This document shows, piece after piece, positions 36,900-61,548 of a stretch of 64,000 nt of DNA. The notes beneath the pieces are model-generated. The model did not search any database, was not told the origin of the DNA, and was given only the letters and a program-made list of their open reading frames with translations. Position numbers and translations under genes: made by a program. Each line of letters starts with the position of its first letter. Within the stretch, counting starts at the first letter, position 1. The stretch is taken from contig JAQGDQ010000004.1 in the NCBI GenBank assembly GCA_030141605.1, positions 1 to 64,000 on the forward strand. Direction: 5' to 3'. The DNA is from Tubiluchus corallicola (Eukaryota; Priapulida; Priapulimorpha; Priapulimorphida; Tubiluchidae).

Positions 36900-38159
36900 T
36901 AGTAGGTGCTGCTTAATAGACTCACTTTATGACCGAAGTGATCCAATTAACCGATTGAACCTACTAACTGATGGGTGTAGTATTACTGGTAGAAGTATGA
37001 GTCATTGGCTTACTATGCACTGCAAAGGTTTTCAATGAATTTTAGAAACGAAGTAATGCCTAAATTCCCTTGCACAGTTAAACATTAAAAAAGTGTTTTA
37101 AAATATTAATTATATAAGTGAATTAGCAATAAATTAAAAAGTATACTTTTCTAAATCACACAAGTCTGTTTATTTGCAAAAAGTACAAAAGTTCCTTCAC
37201 AGTTAGCTGCTTCATTTTCTCGCAAAGAAGTTGGCTCACAAAGTTCTCATAATTATAAAAACGTTGAAAATCTGTTGCCGTGTGATGCACATATTTTTGT
37301 TAGACATTTAGCGCTTGGCGTGTTTGAGCTGGAGTTTGTGGTGCCCTTGTTTCCTCACAAGTGGCTTCGTCATCTTCTGTAGATTCGTCTTGACTCCTCC
37401 TTGCAGTGGTGATGATTTCGTCATCGGTTATTTGGCCTGAATGGCCAAATCAATTTCCACCCAGGTCGAGAGTACTCTAGGAAATTTTCAACTGCGCTGC
37501 TGCACAGCTCTGCCGCATCTTTGGAAGTTTATCGTACTGCTCTAAAATTTTCAGTTTCTCCTTAACTGTTAGATCTTTACGCTTATGCTGCATTTTTGAA
37601 ACTTGACTCTATACTCTTATTTGCTGTATGATGTTTGAATTAAGTCATGCTGTACGTCATGAAATACTGGCTGATTACTGTAGCTTCATCTTTGACTGTT
37701 AACTGATTAAGCATGAAAGTGTGATTTGCAAGAAGAGCTTAAAAAGGAAACTGCTAGACAAGTGATTAAATGTTTAGCTTCCAGAAATTCTTGGATAACG
37801 AGGTTAATTGCAGTGGACTAGTAGTGGGTAAAAGATTCAAAGCAAAACCACTATGCTAGCGTATTAGGTGTGATAAACGCACCTGCTTACAAACAAACTT
37901 AACATGATTGTTTCTACTTATATTATAGTACACAAAAGCGAAGTAAAGATGACAAAAAAGTAGCAAAGGTTCTTTGGGCACATACAAATGTCTTATTTTA
38001 AATATGTAAAGGAAAAATATTGAGTCAATTATGCAGAGTTATTTGAGTCAATTACCAACAGTTTTTATGTACATTTGAATAGAAGCTGCCTGTACCAAGC
38101 GTTTTTTGAGTGAATTAAGCGAGTCTATTAACTGTGAATCTATTAAGCGGCGTCTACTG
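36900..38159 (-). mobile_element. Internally deleted pogo/Tigger DNA transposon
   Basis: The terminal inverted repeats pair AGTAGGTGCTGCTTAATAGA at the left with the complement of TCTATTAAGCGGCGTCTACTG at the right, flanked by TA dinucleotides (36898-36899 and 38160-38161) as expected for this superfamily. On the minus strand an ORF from 37593 reads KRKDLTVKEKLKILEQYDKL, the CENP-B/pogo helix-turn-helix start. It stops at 37477, and the following DNA encodes the acidic tail and C-terminal end seen in Tigger transposases (ITDDEIITTARRSQDESTED). The central DDE catalytic core is missing, so it cannot move itself. Confidence 0.8.
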
Positions 38160-38161
38160 TA

Positions 38162-41100
38162 TTACGTAGCTCTACTATTTGATAATGTGGCCTTACAATA
38201 GCAGAGCATTGCTGATATATTTGTTTTGTATATTGCAAAATTAAATGGTGTGATTTTATGTATGTTGTTTAAAATGTCATTTCTATAGTTGGAGTAAAAG
38301 TATTCAGTTTACTAGGTGTTATTAAAGCATTTCGTATGACATGTTGGTAATTACATATTTTGATATACTATTGCATGCACTTTTTGCAATTGTTATACAC
38401 AGAACACTTAATTTTTCTAAATATTGTTGCTACAACATTATCAGTAATGCATTTTTATGGTTTGCATATCATATAAATTTTAAATGCAAATTTTTCTTTA
38501 GTTTAAACATCTCTCTAAATTCCCCGAGATTGGTCTGTTATAGTACGAGATTTGTGCCTAATAAATTGCCTTTGCAAGAGTTATGCGACAAGGCTATTAA
38601 AATTTAGATAATATACTCATGGTATTATTGCATACAGATAATGCTTATATTAATAGTGTATAAGGTACACAGTTTTGCAGACTAAAGGAAGATTGTATTG
38701 CAAATAATTTCTTGCACGTATCACAAAACAGTTATCTCTCTTTAAAAATGTAAGTAAATTGCTAGTCAACAGCCACATTGTCAGTTGATTAGTATGCCTT
38801 TCATTTAATTGTTGTTTAATTCAGTACAGAGTAAATCTTCATGAGATTGAGTACAGAAATGTACGGCAGATATGTACGGCCTGATTCTATTTGAAATTTA
38901 ATACACTTGACAGGAATTATGCAATAATCTTTTTTTGATTAGTTAGCAGCTCTATTTTTATATAAAGACTTTGTAGTGAAGTAAACGTCTGGAGTTGCAC
39001 AAAATTTATAGATCTGTTTTCATGATGATATTAGTAACAAATACTGTGAACTAAAGATAACTTATCTGTTTATTTATTTTTTATTTATTCTGTTACATTT
39101 GTGTAACATCTAAATCTAGTCTGTGTAATTATTGCACAAGGCAGCCAATGTTTTGTTTTTGAATTGTTGGTGTAAAAAGTGAAATTTATTTGCATAGTTT
39201 ATAGAGAGGAAAAGTTTATTTGTTTACAGTGAAAATATTTCAACAGAGTAGTCAAAAAGTAGAGTAAAGATTCTTGTTAAATTTAAGTGCGAGTTTATTC
39301 ACGTGGAACCGGTTTTGCTGTACTTCTTTATTTGGCTTTTTTGTGCAATGGGAATTTTGAAAAGAACTCCTAAAAGTTAGATTTGAGTTATTGATTGTGT
39401 GTACTGTGACAATGAAATTTGTATTTCTACAATAAAACTTTAATCGCCCACTGAGACTTATTAGCAGCTTTTGATTTCCAAGAAAAGTTAAGGTTGAAAA
39501 AAATCATGTATGTATGTTTGGGTCCAACTCTTGCTGGTCCCATAAGAAGTGCTTATACTAAAACTAAACTAGTGTTTCTAAAGACTGACTAAAATATTTA
39601 TTTTCTGAATTTAAGATGCTTTCAAGCTAACGCATCACGGTTAAAATTTACACATTGAGCAAATCTTACTACGTACAGGTACTGTATAGTTGACTACACT
39701 GTAAAAAGTAGATTACATTTAAAACATTGACACATGGTTTTCATATAATCATACAGTAAACAGTTGAAATAACGTAAACTACATACATTTTAAAAATGAA
39801 GAGACGCTGAAAAAAGGAGTTCATAAAATTCACTTGCAATTTTTCGTATATGAAAATAGTGTGTGAGCAAAGATTAATAATCTAAAGAATAATTTATAAG
39901 AAATTTGTAATAAGAACAGTTGAAGTACCCATAAATTATGGATTTTAGCTAGTAATAGACACACTATGTTCCTGCATAACATGACACATCTGAATGTGGT
40001 CTTGTTACATTTGTTTAGTGAACTGGCTTCCGATTTTCTCCATTTCTATTTTCTCAGCTCTGGTATTAGAGGAGACGACTATCACAATGATATTGCTAAA
40101 AAGGTTATCATGTAGTATAAAACTTTTATTTATCCTTGAGTGGAATATTGCTGCCATGTACAGGCAATGTGCTCTGGATTCACCCAGTTGGTTAGGTAAA
40201 AAGATTAATCTTTAATCTAGCTAGCCTTAGCTGAGTACGGAAACTGAGCCTTAATTTCTTGTGCTTCACTGAGTTTTTCTATAAAGACTTTCGTGGTAGG
40301 CGTTTCTCCGAGCTTAAGCCCTATTTTCAATGTTAAAAGAAAATGCTCAACTTTTGCTATGTCTTCTCATTTTGCGATGTGTAGTACATTCCTAAACATA
40401 GAACAGTCCAGTATTATGGCAGTTTCTTCCCTGGAACATCAGCTTTTTGAAGCTTTCTGTCAGTTGTTAGTTTTTCCTTTAACATCTCCCAATTTAAGAA
40501 AATTAACCAACTGATACCTATTTGTCACCAATTTAAATTAAACGTTGTTTCTTTCTTATTTTTGTGTCAATGTCACCCTTCCTGTAGCTCTTGCCAAAAT
40601 GACTTCTTCCAGAGGGCAAGACCCATAAAAAGTTAAATATCTACACCAGAAAATGTTGCTTATTGCTCATTTGTGTTATGGGGTATAGTAATTTATATAC
40701 AACATTCAGTTATTACTTATTAACTTACATGGAAAATGAGATTCTGTAGTGAGTAACATTAATAGGTATGTACATAACTTGTTAGATACTCGAACAATTC
40801 ACTATGCTATTCGTATAGTGCCACATTGTTGACTACAGCTGAAAATTTAAAAGTAATTAGTTTGCTGGACATTTGAAAGTACTGAAAGTTTAAAACACAG
40901 CGAACTTCTATAGGTTGTTTAGATATTCGTTAAAAAAATATAAAAGACAGTTTATAAAATCATTAATAATCATTTACAATGTAAACTGTTAAAGCAACTT
41001 ACTCGTTTTCCTCCGACTTGTTTCACCCAAGCTTGGCTTTTTAAAGTTTATTTTTTACAGTTTGCTAAGTTAATTGTTTCATTCAAGATAGCTGAAGTAC

Positions 41101-41238
41101 AGTGTTGACTGTCGAGTTGGCCAAAGTTGATCCAACTCCTCTATTATTCTGTCATGTTAAGTTAAAACTTAAAAGTATCAGTAAGGTTACCATTAAAGTG
41201 ATTGTTACACTCAAAAGTTAGAGGGAATAAAATGTTAT
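38162..41238. other. Spacer between TMEM163 and the Ly6 gene pair
   Basis: About 3 kb of AT-rich DNA. Small open frames at 38341-38607, 39994-40215 and 40293-40514 show no domain and no splice context. No supported feature. Confidence 0.4.
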
Positions 41239-41246
41239 GTATTCAG

Positions 41247-41843
41247 CAGTGGCGGCTCGTGTATAGGCTCTCTGGAACTACAGCACCCCCTATTTTCATT
41301 CGATATTATTGATAATATTCAATATAACGAGTCTTTTTTCTTTAATTCTTTCTTTATACGTGTGCAGAACCAGAGCACGTGACAGAACTGTGTGCTTTAC
41401 AGCTCCAGCACTGTGTGCTCACAACTCCAGCAACGTGGTGTTTGGCCGTATGCAAAAGCGTACATGTCTGAGATAAGACACTGCACTCTAGGCATAGAGA
41501 GCACTGTTGCTCATGCAGTGTTTGTTATCAGCACAGATTTAGATGCATCTGCAGAGAAAGACTGCAAGACTCGCACAAAAAGTGACGTAATATACGCAAG
41601 CTCTTCTTCTAAATCTGGGGCTGTCAGTTGTCATGTACTTAACTGTGTACCGGCATATTCTGTGTGCCATGATAAAGTGTATTAGATTTTGACTAAAATA
41701 TGAAAAATACTTTTTTATTTAGGATTTTATAAATTTTATGCATAAATATTCGTATGTTTGTTTAGTTTTACGTGCTATTAAAAGAATAGCTAAAATTTTT
41801 CTGAAGCAACACACCCACTAATTTTAGCTACGAGCCGCCACTG
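41247..41843. mobile_element. hAT-type MITE
   Basis: The ends are inverted: CAGTGGCGGCTCGTGTA at the left and TACGAGCCGCCACTG at the right. They are flanked by 8-bp direct copies GTATTCAG (41239-41246) and GTGTTCAG (41844-41851), one mismatch apart. An 8-bp target duplication with CAGTGGCG ends is diagnostic of hAT elements. The internal frame at 41392-41685 is not transposase. It lies just beyond the stop codon of the Ly6 gene and could supply part of its 3' region. Confidence 0.85.
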
Positions 41844-41934
41844 GTGTTCAGCTAGCTTAAGTTGAACTGTCTTATAAAATAGGTGGTTTTCGTCATTCAG
41901 ATGTTCAGGTGTTAACAGTGATCTCCAATTTCTT

Positions 41935-44900
41935 CTACCATCTCCGAAACAGGAACATTGCTAACATAATTGCTATCACTGTTGTCATCCAACTGTAGAT
42001 TAAGGCTGGTCCACTGTTACACAGTTCCGAGAAGCATTGGCAGCTGTAGGTGTACGTGTCACCTTGCCTCTGTTCTTCACACCTGTCCTTCCGAGATTCA
42101 TTTGGAGTGTATGTGCTGGCACCACAGTCTCTTATAATAACCTGGTAACCTGTAATATTTGTTCATGTAAAAATAAATATACAAATAATCATGATAAAAA
42201 ATAATTAGGAGACCTGGCAAATGGCAATATGCCGCAAAACGGATTACCTCTGTAAAGGTTGAAGTTTTATCGTTCTAGATTTAGATAAATGTTAAGTAAC
42301 ATATTTTTGCAAAGTTTCACATATACATGCAACTTTCATCTGGCGTCATTCTACAGACATTTCAGTATGGGTTCTTCCAAATCACTGCTGTCTGGGAGCA
42401 TAATTATCAGGAAAGAGGACTGTGTTCAAACTAAAGTACAAACCATATTGTTCAATCTTCATCTTTGTACAAGGCCCATTGCATTGAATCATGAGATTTG
42501 AGTCTCTCTCAGTAAGCATCGAGTAATCTCCACATGCTGGCGTAGACGGCGATTGAGTTATTACCCTGTCTGGAACACAGCATGAAAATCATGATAATTA
42601 GCTGCTCATAGAAAACACTAAATAAAATTGTTAACCTCGTCCACATGAAAAAGATAAGAGGTTAATTTAGAAAACATTCCATTCTTTTATGTATTTCTAT
42701 GTGACTGTATCTGCAATAAAAGGTGGCAACTCTGATAAAATTTAATACGTTTAAATTAAACAAACAAAACGTTTCTTGGTGTGTAATTCAATTGTAAACA
42801 ACTGTAAGTCAAAATCTTCAACAATAAGCCTTTTCACGGCTCCAGCAATTGATGATGATCGTGAAAAAGTCATTGACGCAAATCCCAGAACAGACGATGA
42901 TAGGAGGTTTGTAAAAATGAAATACATCAATAATAGTAGAGTGAAACATCTTAATCGTGTCTTTAGGAACAACTTCGTGCATCCTGTGTTTGTGAGTACC
43001 TGTAACTTGTATGCAGTACTGCGTGAAAGAGAATGGCACCGCCATTCTCATTTATAAATTTATAATTTTTCCTGCCATGGATGTGGCAGTTGTTACACAG
43101 GGGAAGCCACTCGCCAACCCAGGTGCCGCAGTGCTGAGCACAAGAGCATGTCCAGCCAATTGTCAAGGGCGCTTTCCACTGGGTGTGCTTTGCTAATCAC
43201 ACTTGAAAATTTCGAGGTGATTGATACCGCATACACACAGTATGAAACTCTTGATCAAAGTGACGTTTTACATCTGGCAACAGCATTCAGACCTAAACAG
43301 CAGGACGGAGGACAGCATTCAGTTCAGGTATAGGTGAGGGAGGGGGTCCCAAATTTGTTTTGCTCCAGTATATAAAAATTCTCTCGGTGGGCCTGTGGCC
43401 AATAACTGGATAAGTGACCATGTGTGGAAAAATGCTTTTAGGCGGCTTTACTTTGCATTCTCATTCTGGGAGTGTGAATGCTTTATATAAACTATGTATA
43501 TAAAAGTAGGCACTAGGCAATGCAGTTTAGGGCTGGATTCCACTTTCTAATATATATTTTCAACTAAACAGGCAAAAAACTTACTAGGAAATATTTGTCT
43601 GAATCTATCGGCACTGAATGAGGATTGATAGGGATTGTTGGAAAATTGGCAAACAAAGCATCGATTTGTAGCTTCACCTGAAAAAAACGAAACTGAAATA
43701 TTAGAGTCCTTAGAAAACATTTACAATGTTCCAGGAGTGCAGCCAGGTTCTAAAGTTATGGAGAGCAAGCACATAAAAAAGGTGACATGACACATACCGA
43801 ACAATTTTCAACGCATTGATTATACATTGCAATTTTGTTTTTAAAATCAAAACATGCGGAAGATATAGTTTTAAAGGAAGTACAAAATTGTTATACTGTA
43901 TTTAAAATTTAAACAATAAAAAAAATAGTGTTTAGCTCATAAATCTCAAAAAATAGTAAAAACATGATATATTATTTAATTATTTTAATTTTAAACACAG
44001 GAACTACAACTGTTGAAATTTTACAATTAAAAAAATTGTTGAAAAGACACCAATTTTGAAAAATGTGCTAGGAGGAGTTGTTGCTCCCCTACTGGCTATG
44101 TCACTGCAAGGTTTCTGGTATTTTCCCTGTAACAGTTCTCCAAGGTTCCCTATGACATGTAGTACATGCTGTCCTGGATTCAATCATCTTAATTTGCAAA
44201 TGTTAACAAGAAAGGTTAAGAAGATTTATGATGGTTTAACTAGTGTAATCTTGTTGGGCGGGATCACGATGTCTGATGTTTTTTTTATACTTTATCAATG
44301 AGCCTTCAAATTTCCGATTTATTATTTCTCAAAAAATTTGATCCGATATGCAGACTTGGCTTTTTTTGCATTCCTACATTTTCATTTAAGTCCTTTGCCA
44401 TTTTTAAAACTAGAGTAATTGACGGTACCTGATATATAAGGAGTAGGTTTTTTATTTGAGTATTTGAGATTATCAAATCCACATGTACGTTAGTGCTTTC
44501 TATTTTCAAAGTTTTTTCAGTTGTAGTTAAATTTTCAATCATAACCATTTCAATACTGTATGTTGCAATAATACCACAACTTCATTTCACCAGAGGTTGT
44601 GTTATTGACAGCAGACATGAATGTAGTAAGCTCAGTTATTGCAAAATAAGCTCTCATATAGTTACTGCATTATCACCAATCTCATCACCATGGTTGTAGC
44701 AAAATACATGATGACAGATATAAGAACTTGCAAATAGCCGGTAACCCTAGTACAGCAAGTGGAACAAAAACAGATGCAAGAGATTGCTACAAGAAAAAGA
44801 CAAATGGAGAACAATAGGAATGGATAGGCCTGTATAGTTACTATAATTAAAAAGTAACCTAATTAAAATTATGCTGAACAGTGTAAAATGATTCTATCTC

Positions 44901-45172
44901 GGTCAAATGATTATTTCGGATGATTATACAGGTGAAAATGTTAAGTTGCACCATTTGTTTGGCTGCAGCGTAGGTTGTGTCAATATGGCGTCTATTATAT
45001 AACCCGTGTGAAGTATTTAAAAGCCAACGCTAGAGCATTTTTAAGGTCAGCCTATCTACGACGCATCTCAGGGCGGGGTCTTCCAATAGAGTAAATCAAT
45101 CATAAACTTACCAGCTCTTAACATCAAAGAGATGACAAAGATAAACAGAATTTCAAGCCTGGAGATGTCCAT
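41935..45172 (-). CDS. Ly6 / three-finger GPI-anchored protein, quiver-like (copy 1)
   Basis: Four minus-strand exons: 45112-45172, 43585-43677, 42444-42569 and 41935-42149. They join in frame to 495 nt (164 aa), with every intron in phase 1. Exon 1 is a signal peptide (MDISRLEILFIFVISLML). The mature start RCFVCQFSNN gives the C-x2-C typical of the family. Further Cys occur in PACGDYS, CNGPCTK, RDCGAS, DRCEEQ and SCQCFSELCN, ending in the conserved C-N before a hydrophobic tail (MTTVIAIMLAMFLF) suited to GPI attachment. Such proteins sit outside the cell membrane; quiver/sleepless members tune ion channels and receptors, but the partner here is unknown. The exon 3 donor (GTTTGT) is weak, and its acceptor was chosen because the nearest alternative would cause a stop. 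Confidence 0.82.
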
Positions 45173-45818
45173 CTTCAAGTCTCTTGTATGTAGTAAACGC
45201 TTGCTAATTATACTGCGTAGTTAAATGAATGCTAGTTGTGTAATGCTCAAATTCTTGTAACACCATAAACTTGACTGCAGTCACTGCGCAGTGATTGTCG
45301 TAACTGACGCAAATACAATAAATTTGTCTACTGGAGAGTGACGGGTAATGGCGGACAGCGAGCCGAGCGCGCTGAGATGAAATCGAACAGGTAACTCAGG
45401 TATGGTCAGGCGCGCGCAGGTGTGGTACTCACTTATAGGGGTTGCGTATCATTCAAAGAAAAGTATCGCGTTTATTAGGCTTATAAGCGTTGACGAAGAT
45501 AATTCAAGATAATATAGCTTCTTAAACACAATTTAACGATTGAAATATTGTGTTAATGAATCTACTTTCCGCGATCATTATTGCAGCTACCTGGTGTAAA
45601 GAACTTACAAGCAGGCACTATAAACGTATAATTAGAGTTAAATCGGATCACGAGAATTTCAGAATACTTGTTATTAAGTGTCTTGAAACAATTTTTGAAA
45701 CGTCCGGGAAGCTCATAAAAAGGCTTTTTAACGACGAACTGGACTAATCCTATCTGTCACTTCAAGCCTCAGATATTTCAAAGGTATCGTGATTAAAAAG
45801 AGAGTTACAGTATATCGG
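45173..45818. other. 5' flank of Ly6 copy 1
   Basis: Upstream of the minus-strand start. A locally CG-rich stretch at about 45340-45425 (GAGCCGAGCGCGCTGAG, GGCGCGCGCAGG) stands out from the AT-rich surroundings and is a plausible promoter region. No core element identified. Confidence 0.4.
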
Positions 45819-45839
45819 AGGGAGGGAGAGGGAGAGGGA

Positions 45840-45923
<84 letters not shown>

Positions 45924-45960
45924 CAGAGACAGAGACAGAGACAGAGACAGAGACAGAGAC

Positions 45961-46014
<54 letters not shown>
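45819..46014. repeat. (GA)n / (GACAGA)n microsatellite
   Basis: Starts as GGGAGA units, then pure GA, then about ten GACAGA units, then GA again. Joined directly to the interspersed repeat at 46016. Confidence 0.95.
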
Positions 46015-46015
<1 letters not shown>

Positions 46016-46018
<3 letters not shown>

Positions 46019-46441
46019 TTTGTGAAGTCATCTCAACCATTTTGTGTCTGCTTGGGCTTGTTCCGTTCGAGATAGCTGGAATCTCCTTTTTGTACGAAGA
46101 GTCCAACTTTTTAGTTGCTCCCATGTAATAATCGTAATATAACTTACATGTATATCGTTGTAATTTTAAAGGTATCAGGTTAAATTAAAAATTCCTTAAA
46201 AATTGAACTTCCAATTGGTCCCCTTAAATTTTATGGTTTAAGAAAAGGCATTTTATAGTTACAGTAACAGGCACGATGCAGGAAAAAAGAGCTACCTCGG
46301 ACAAAACTAACAGCGGCGTATAGGAAACATTTTACCCTAATTGAAGTACTGGAATTTTCTGCGTAAATGTATCAACAAATGCATAATAGCTTAGTTTGCA
46401 AGGAGATATACCTGCTTCCGTTGGCCCGACTTTCCGTGCGT
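46016..46441 (+). repeat. Interspersed repeat, copy 1
   Basis: About 425 bp that reappear inverted, with few differences, at 62294-63132. Examples are CTTGTTCCGTTCGAGATAGC and CAGCGGCGTATAGGAAAC. Encodes nothing recognisable. The second copy holds about 395 extra bases. High similarity suggests recent spread or duplication. Confidence 0.8.
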
Positions 46442-46594
46442 TCATTCGTTCCTTCATAGATATAAATAAATATGCAAAAAAAGTAAGTTTGTCTGATAGC
46501 TTCTTGTTCAGGAGTCAATAATTTAAAGCCCCGTCACTGAGACTGCCTTCGTTTTAAAGCGTGAGAGCCAATTCTGACAGAGAGAAAGAGATGT

Positions 46595-47540
46595 GATTTT
46601 GATATTTTATTTCAATTTCACAAAGTTCATATACACATCACAAATTAATACAAATAATACAATAAATTATGGCTCACAATAATAACACAAATAACAATTA
46701 ACGATGCTAATGAACTACGCCAATGACGTCTAATTACAGAAGTAAAGTTTACATCACTGTTTTGCAATGTTCTTGCAAATAAAATTTTTACTCTTATTCA
46801 GCCTGACGTATAAACTGTATGCACATTTTCAGTGAATCACATCAAAATAAGTAAGATTAAGTCTAGTAGAAATATATCTGGCGCTCGTATCATATGAAAA
46901 ATTAAACGGCTTCCGTGCTGATACATTATACGCAACCTTGAGTTTCCTAAAATTGTAAGGATAAAAATGTCTCCCACTTGGATATACAGTAAAAGTTGTG
47001 CAGTAAGCACTAAACAATTGTCTCTTCACGTTAACTGAACAGTGAGCAAATTTCATGAGCAATTTATTGGCTCTGCTCGTAAATTGAATATTGTTGTAAT
47101 ATATCTAAATCACCTCTCTTGTCTTCCGACAAATATGTGACCCAGATATTTTTCTTTCTTACCGATACAAGGCTTTTATACTGCAAAACAACAGATTCAC
47201 GAGTAAAACTGCTGCATATGGGCAGAGCAAAACGTGACAAGTTTAGTCCCATTCACATTTACAAGGTCATTATATTCGTCTAGCTGTCTTTGCAAAGCTG
47301 TCGAGGTTGTTGCTAAAAGACATGTCACGAGCGTACATCAAGTAGTTAATGCAGACTTCAGCAATGTGACAACCCACACCTGAGCTAGTAAGCTCAGCAC
47401 TAAGATTTTTAAAATAAAAGTCGAATAACACTGGAGACAATTTTCCACCTTGACGAATTCCGTTACCTAATGAAAACCATCAGAGTTCAATTTACCCCAT
47501 CTAACCAACATGCGTTTTTCCGTGTAATAAAAAAGCAAAA
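46595..47540 (-). mobile_element. LINE fragment with reverse transcriptase C-terminal half
   Basis: Minus strand, reading from 47540 downward: RMLVRWGKLNSDG, GNGIRQGGKLSPVLFDFYF, INYLMYARD (the YADD motif with Asp changed to Arg), then after a frame change KFAHCSVNVKRQLFSAYC and RKLKVAYNVSARK. The 3' UTR follows to about 46595 and matches the truncated copy at 5636-5890. Stops, frameshifts and the altered active site mean that it is dead. Confidence 0.85.
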
Positions 47541-47544
47541 GTCG

Positions 47545-47545
47545 C

Positions 47546-47573
<28 letters not shown>
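47545..47573. repeat. (GA)n microsatellite
   Basis: Uninterrupted GA dinucleotides at the truncated 5' boundary of the LINE fragment. Confidence 0.9.
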
Positions 47574-47576
<3 letters not shown>

Positions 47577-47954
47577 TTATGTGAACACCTAGCTTTATTA
47601 GCAAAAATGATTCATAAAAACTGATTTATTTATAAAAATGCCTTTGATTAAATCACTGACATAATGTCCTTATCGTTGCGGTCTGTTAGAACCAAATGCT
47701 TAGTCAGCGCTCAAAAGATAATTACACATAATTAAACTTAATTATGATAAACGCCTATTCATTATTCATCTGATAATTTTTTGAAAAGCTTTAGGCTGCT
47801 GGAAGGAAGTTTTTCGCTGTTTCTAAAAGGCTTACAATTATTGATCTTGCTGTCATTCATTGCGTTCATTACAATGTCAAAGAAATACATCTAAAGAGCA
47901 CCTAAATTGGATTCAACCGAAAAGTGTCCTCAAATTAACAAAAACTTTTATTGG

Positions 47955-47955
<1 letters not shown>

Positions 47956-48025
<70 letters not shown>

Positions 48026-48028
48026 CTA
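47956..48028. repeat. (ATTATC)n microsatellite
   Basis: Tandem ATTATC units flanked by ATT units. The overlapping open frames encode only Ile/Met or Tyr/His runs. Confidence 0.93.
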
Positions 48029-48039
48029 TTACGATTATT

Positions 48040-49440
48040 CTTACTACATTAAAATTATAGCGCGCAAACATCTTAATGGAAATTTTTGTTAAGTACACAT
48101 GACATCGCCTGATTCAAGATTTTTTTATCATTTCTTGACACGTTTCCTGACGCAATTTAAATGGCTTCTGTGAATTTAAAAAATCTATTATACTGACGAG
48201 AAAGCAAACTGTAGTAATACCCGTTTTATATATTTTAGTACGTTTACTCAACTTTGTTGCAGAATATCAAGATTATGTTTAGGACAAAAATAACTGGTTT
48301 GGATAATAAGTATAAGTCATTAGTAAATAGAGTTGGTCTTACATTATTATTAATAGTTGTTGTATACACATACTGTAAGTATGACAAACATGTACATATT
48401 GGCCTATATAACGTCATTATGTAATCTTTTTTATGAATTTCGTGTTTCCAATGGACCATGTTCTAAGAATCAGAATTGACAAGTAAAAATGCAGTAAAAA
48501 CGAAAGTAAATGCAATTTTCTGAATGAAACAGAATCGAAAAGAGCAGTTGTGTTGACTTTTTTCCCTAATTTTAAACATTAGAAACCTCACTCTTACCAC
48601 GGGCAGGAAGGAGTGCGATTTTTAAAATTTGTGAACACCCTAATCAGTACAGTGTGGCCTAAATTCAACTCGCATTTTAATTATAGTTCATCACTTCATG
48701 CGGCTTCAGCGACTGCATGACAAGTGAAAACATGAAACCAGATTCAAAATTCAGAGTTTTACAATGAAGGAGTTGCTGCATGTACCAAAATTTATTAGTT
48801 TTTCTACATAACCGCATTCATCAGTAAAATGACTAAAATCCAAATTGTCGGCAATCTTGCAAATAGCTTGAGTAACTTCCCATTACAATGGTGTCGTCAT
48901 TTTTCTAGGTAATGTTTAATGATGAAGAATGTAGATTCAATATGGATTTGCATTATTTACTATGGAAAACATCTGGATTTTCTCATTCTCAGCATTATCA
49001 GCGTTATACAAACACATTAAGCAAGCTTGTATCATTATCAGCTTTGTTCAGCTTTCTAATAAACAACTTGTTAATGAGTTGTTAGGATGAATAAAAATAG
49101 CACTGACCGCACTCAGTCAGTCCCATCACAATTCACCACTCACCAGTACTGCGTTCACACTGAAGTCGTTTGCATGCATATGTATCCGTGTAGTCTTACT
49201 TTGGGCGTTTTCAGAGAACGATGTGTTTATATTAACCATAACTAATCAATTTAAACCGCTTCAGCATAAACGCGGAAAATGTCAATTTAGTTCGTTGGAT
49301 TCTGTCGATTCGGTACAAGAGCTGCATAAGAGCGTCAGAATAGTTCATACAAGTACTGTAGGTCTACTTTTCCAAATTCCACAGTGTAGCTGTAGATCTG
49401 ACAAACAGTTTACGTAATACATGCAGCTGTATTTTGAAGC
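48040..49440. other. Spacer between the two Ly6 genes
   Basis: AT-rich. No exon resembling the signal-peptide or Cys-rich exons of the neighbouring genes was found here. Confidence 0.4.
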
Positions 49441-49445
49441 AGCAC

Positions 49446-49451
49446 TTTAAT
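49446..49451 (-). promoter_or_regulatory. Possible polyadenylation signal (ATTAAA) for Ly6 copy 2
   Basis: ATTAAA on the minus strand, about 65 bases beyond the TGA stop of the second Ly6 gene (49515-49517). Confidence 0.4.
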
Positions 49452-49514
49452 AAAAACAAGTCACCTTTACACAAACACGTGTTGGTATGATAATAAAACT
49501 CCTGCTGTCTTTCT

Positions 49515-61548
<12,034 letters not shown>

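Noticed and set aside
42776-43333. Several short frames within intron 2 of Ly6 copy 1, one Cys-rich on the minus strand
   Set aside because: The Cys spacing does not fit a Ly6 exon, and phase-compatible splice sites are lacking.
45762-46124. Ser-Leu and Arg-Glu repeat frames, also at 52576-52934
   Set aside because: Pure dinucleotide microsatellite.
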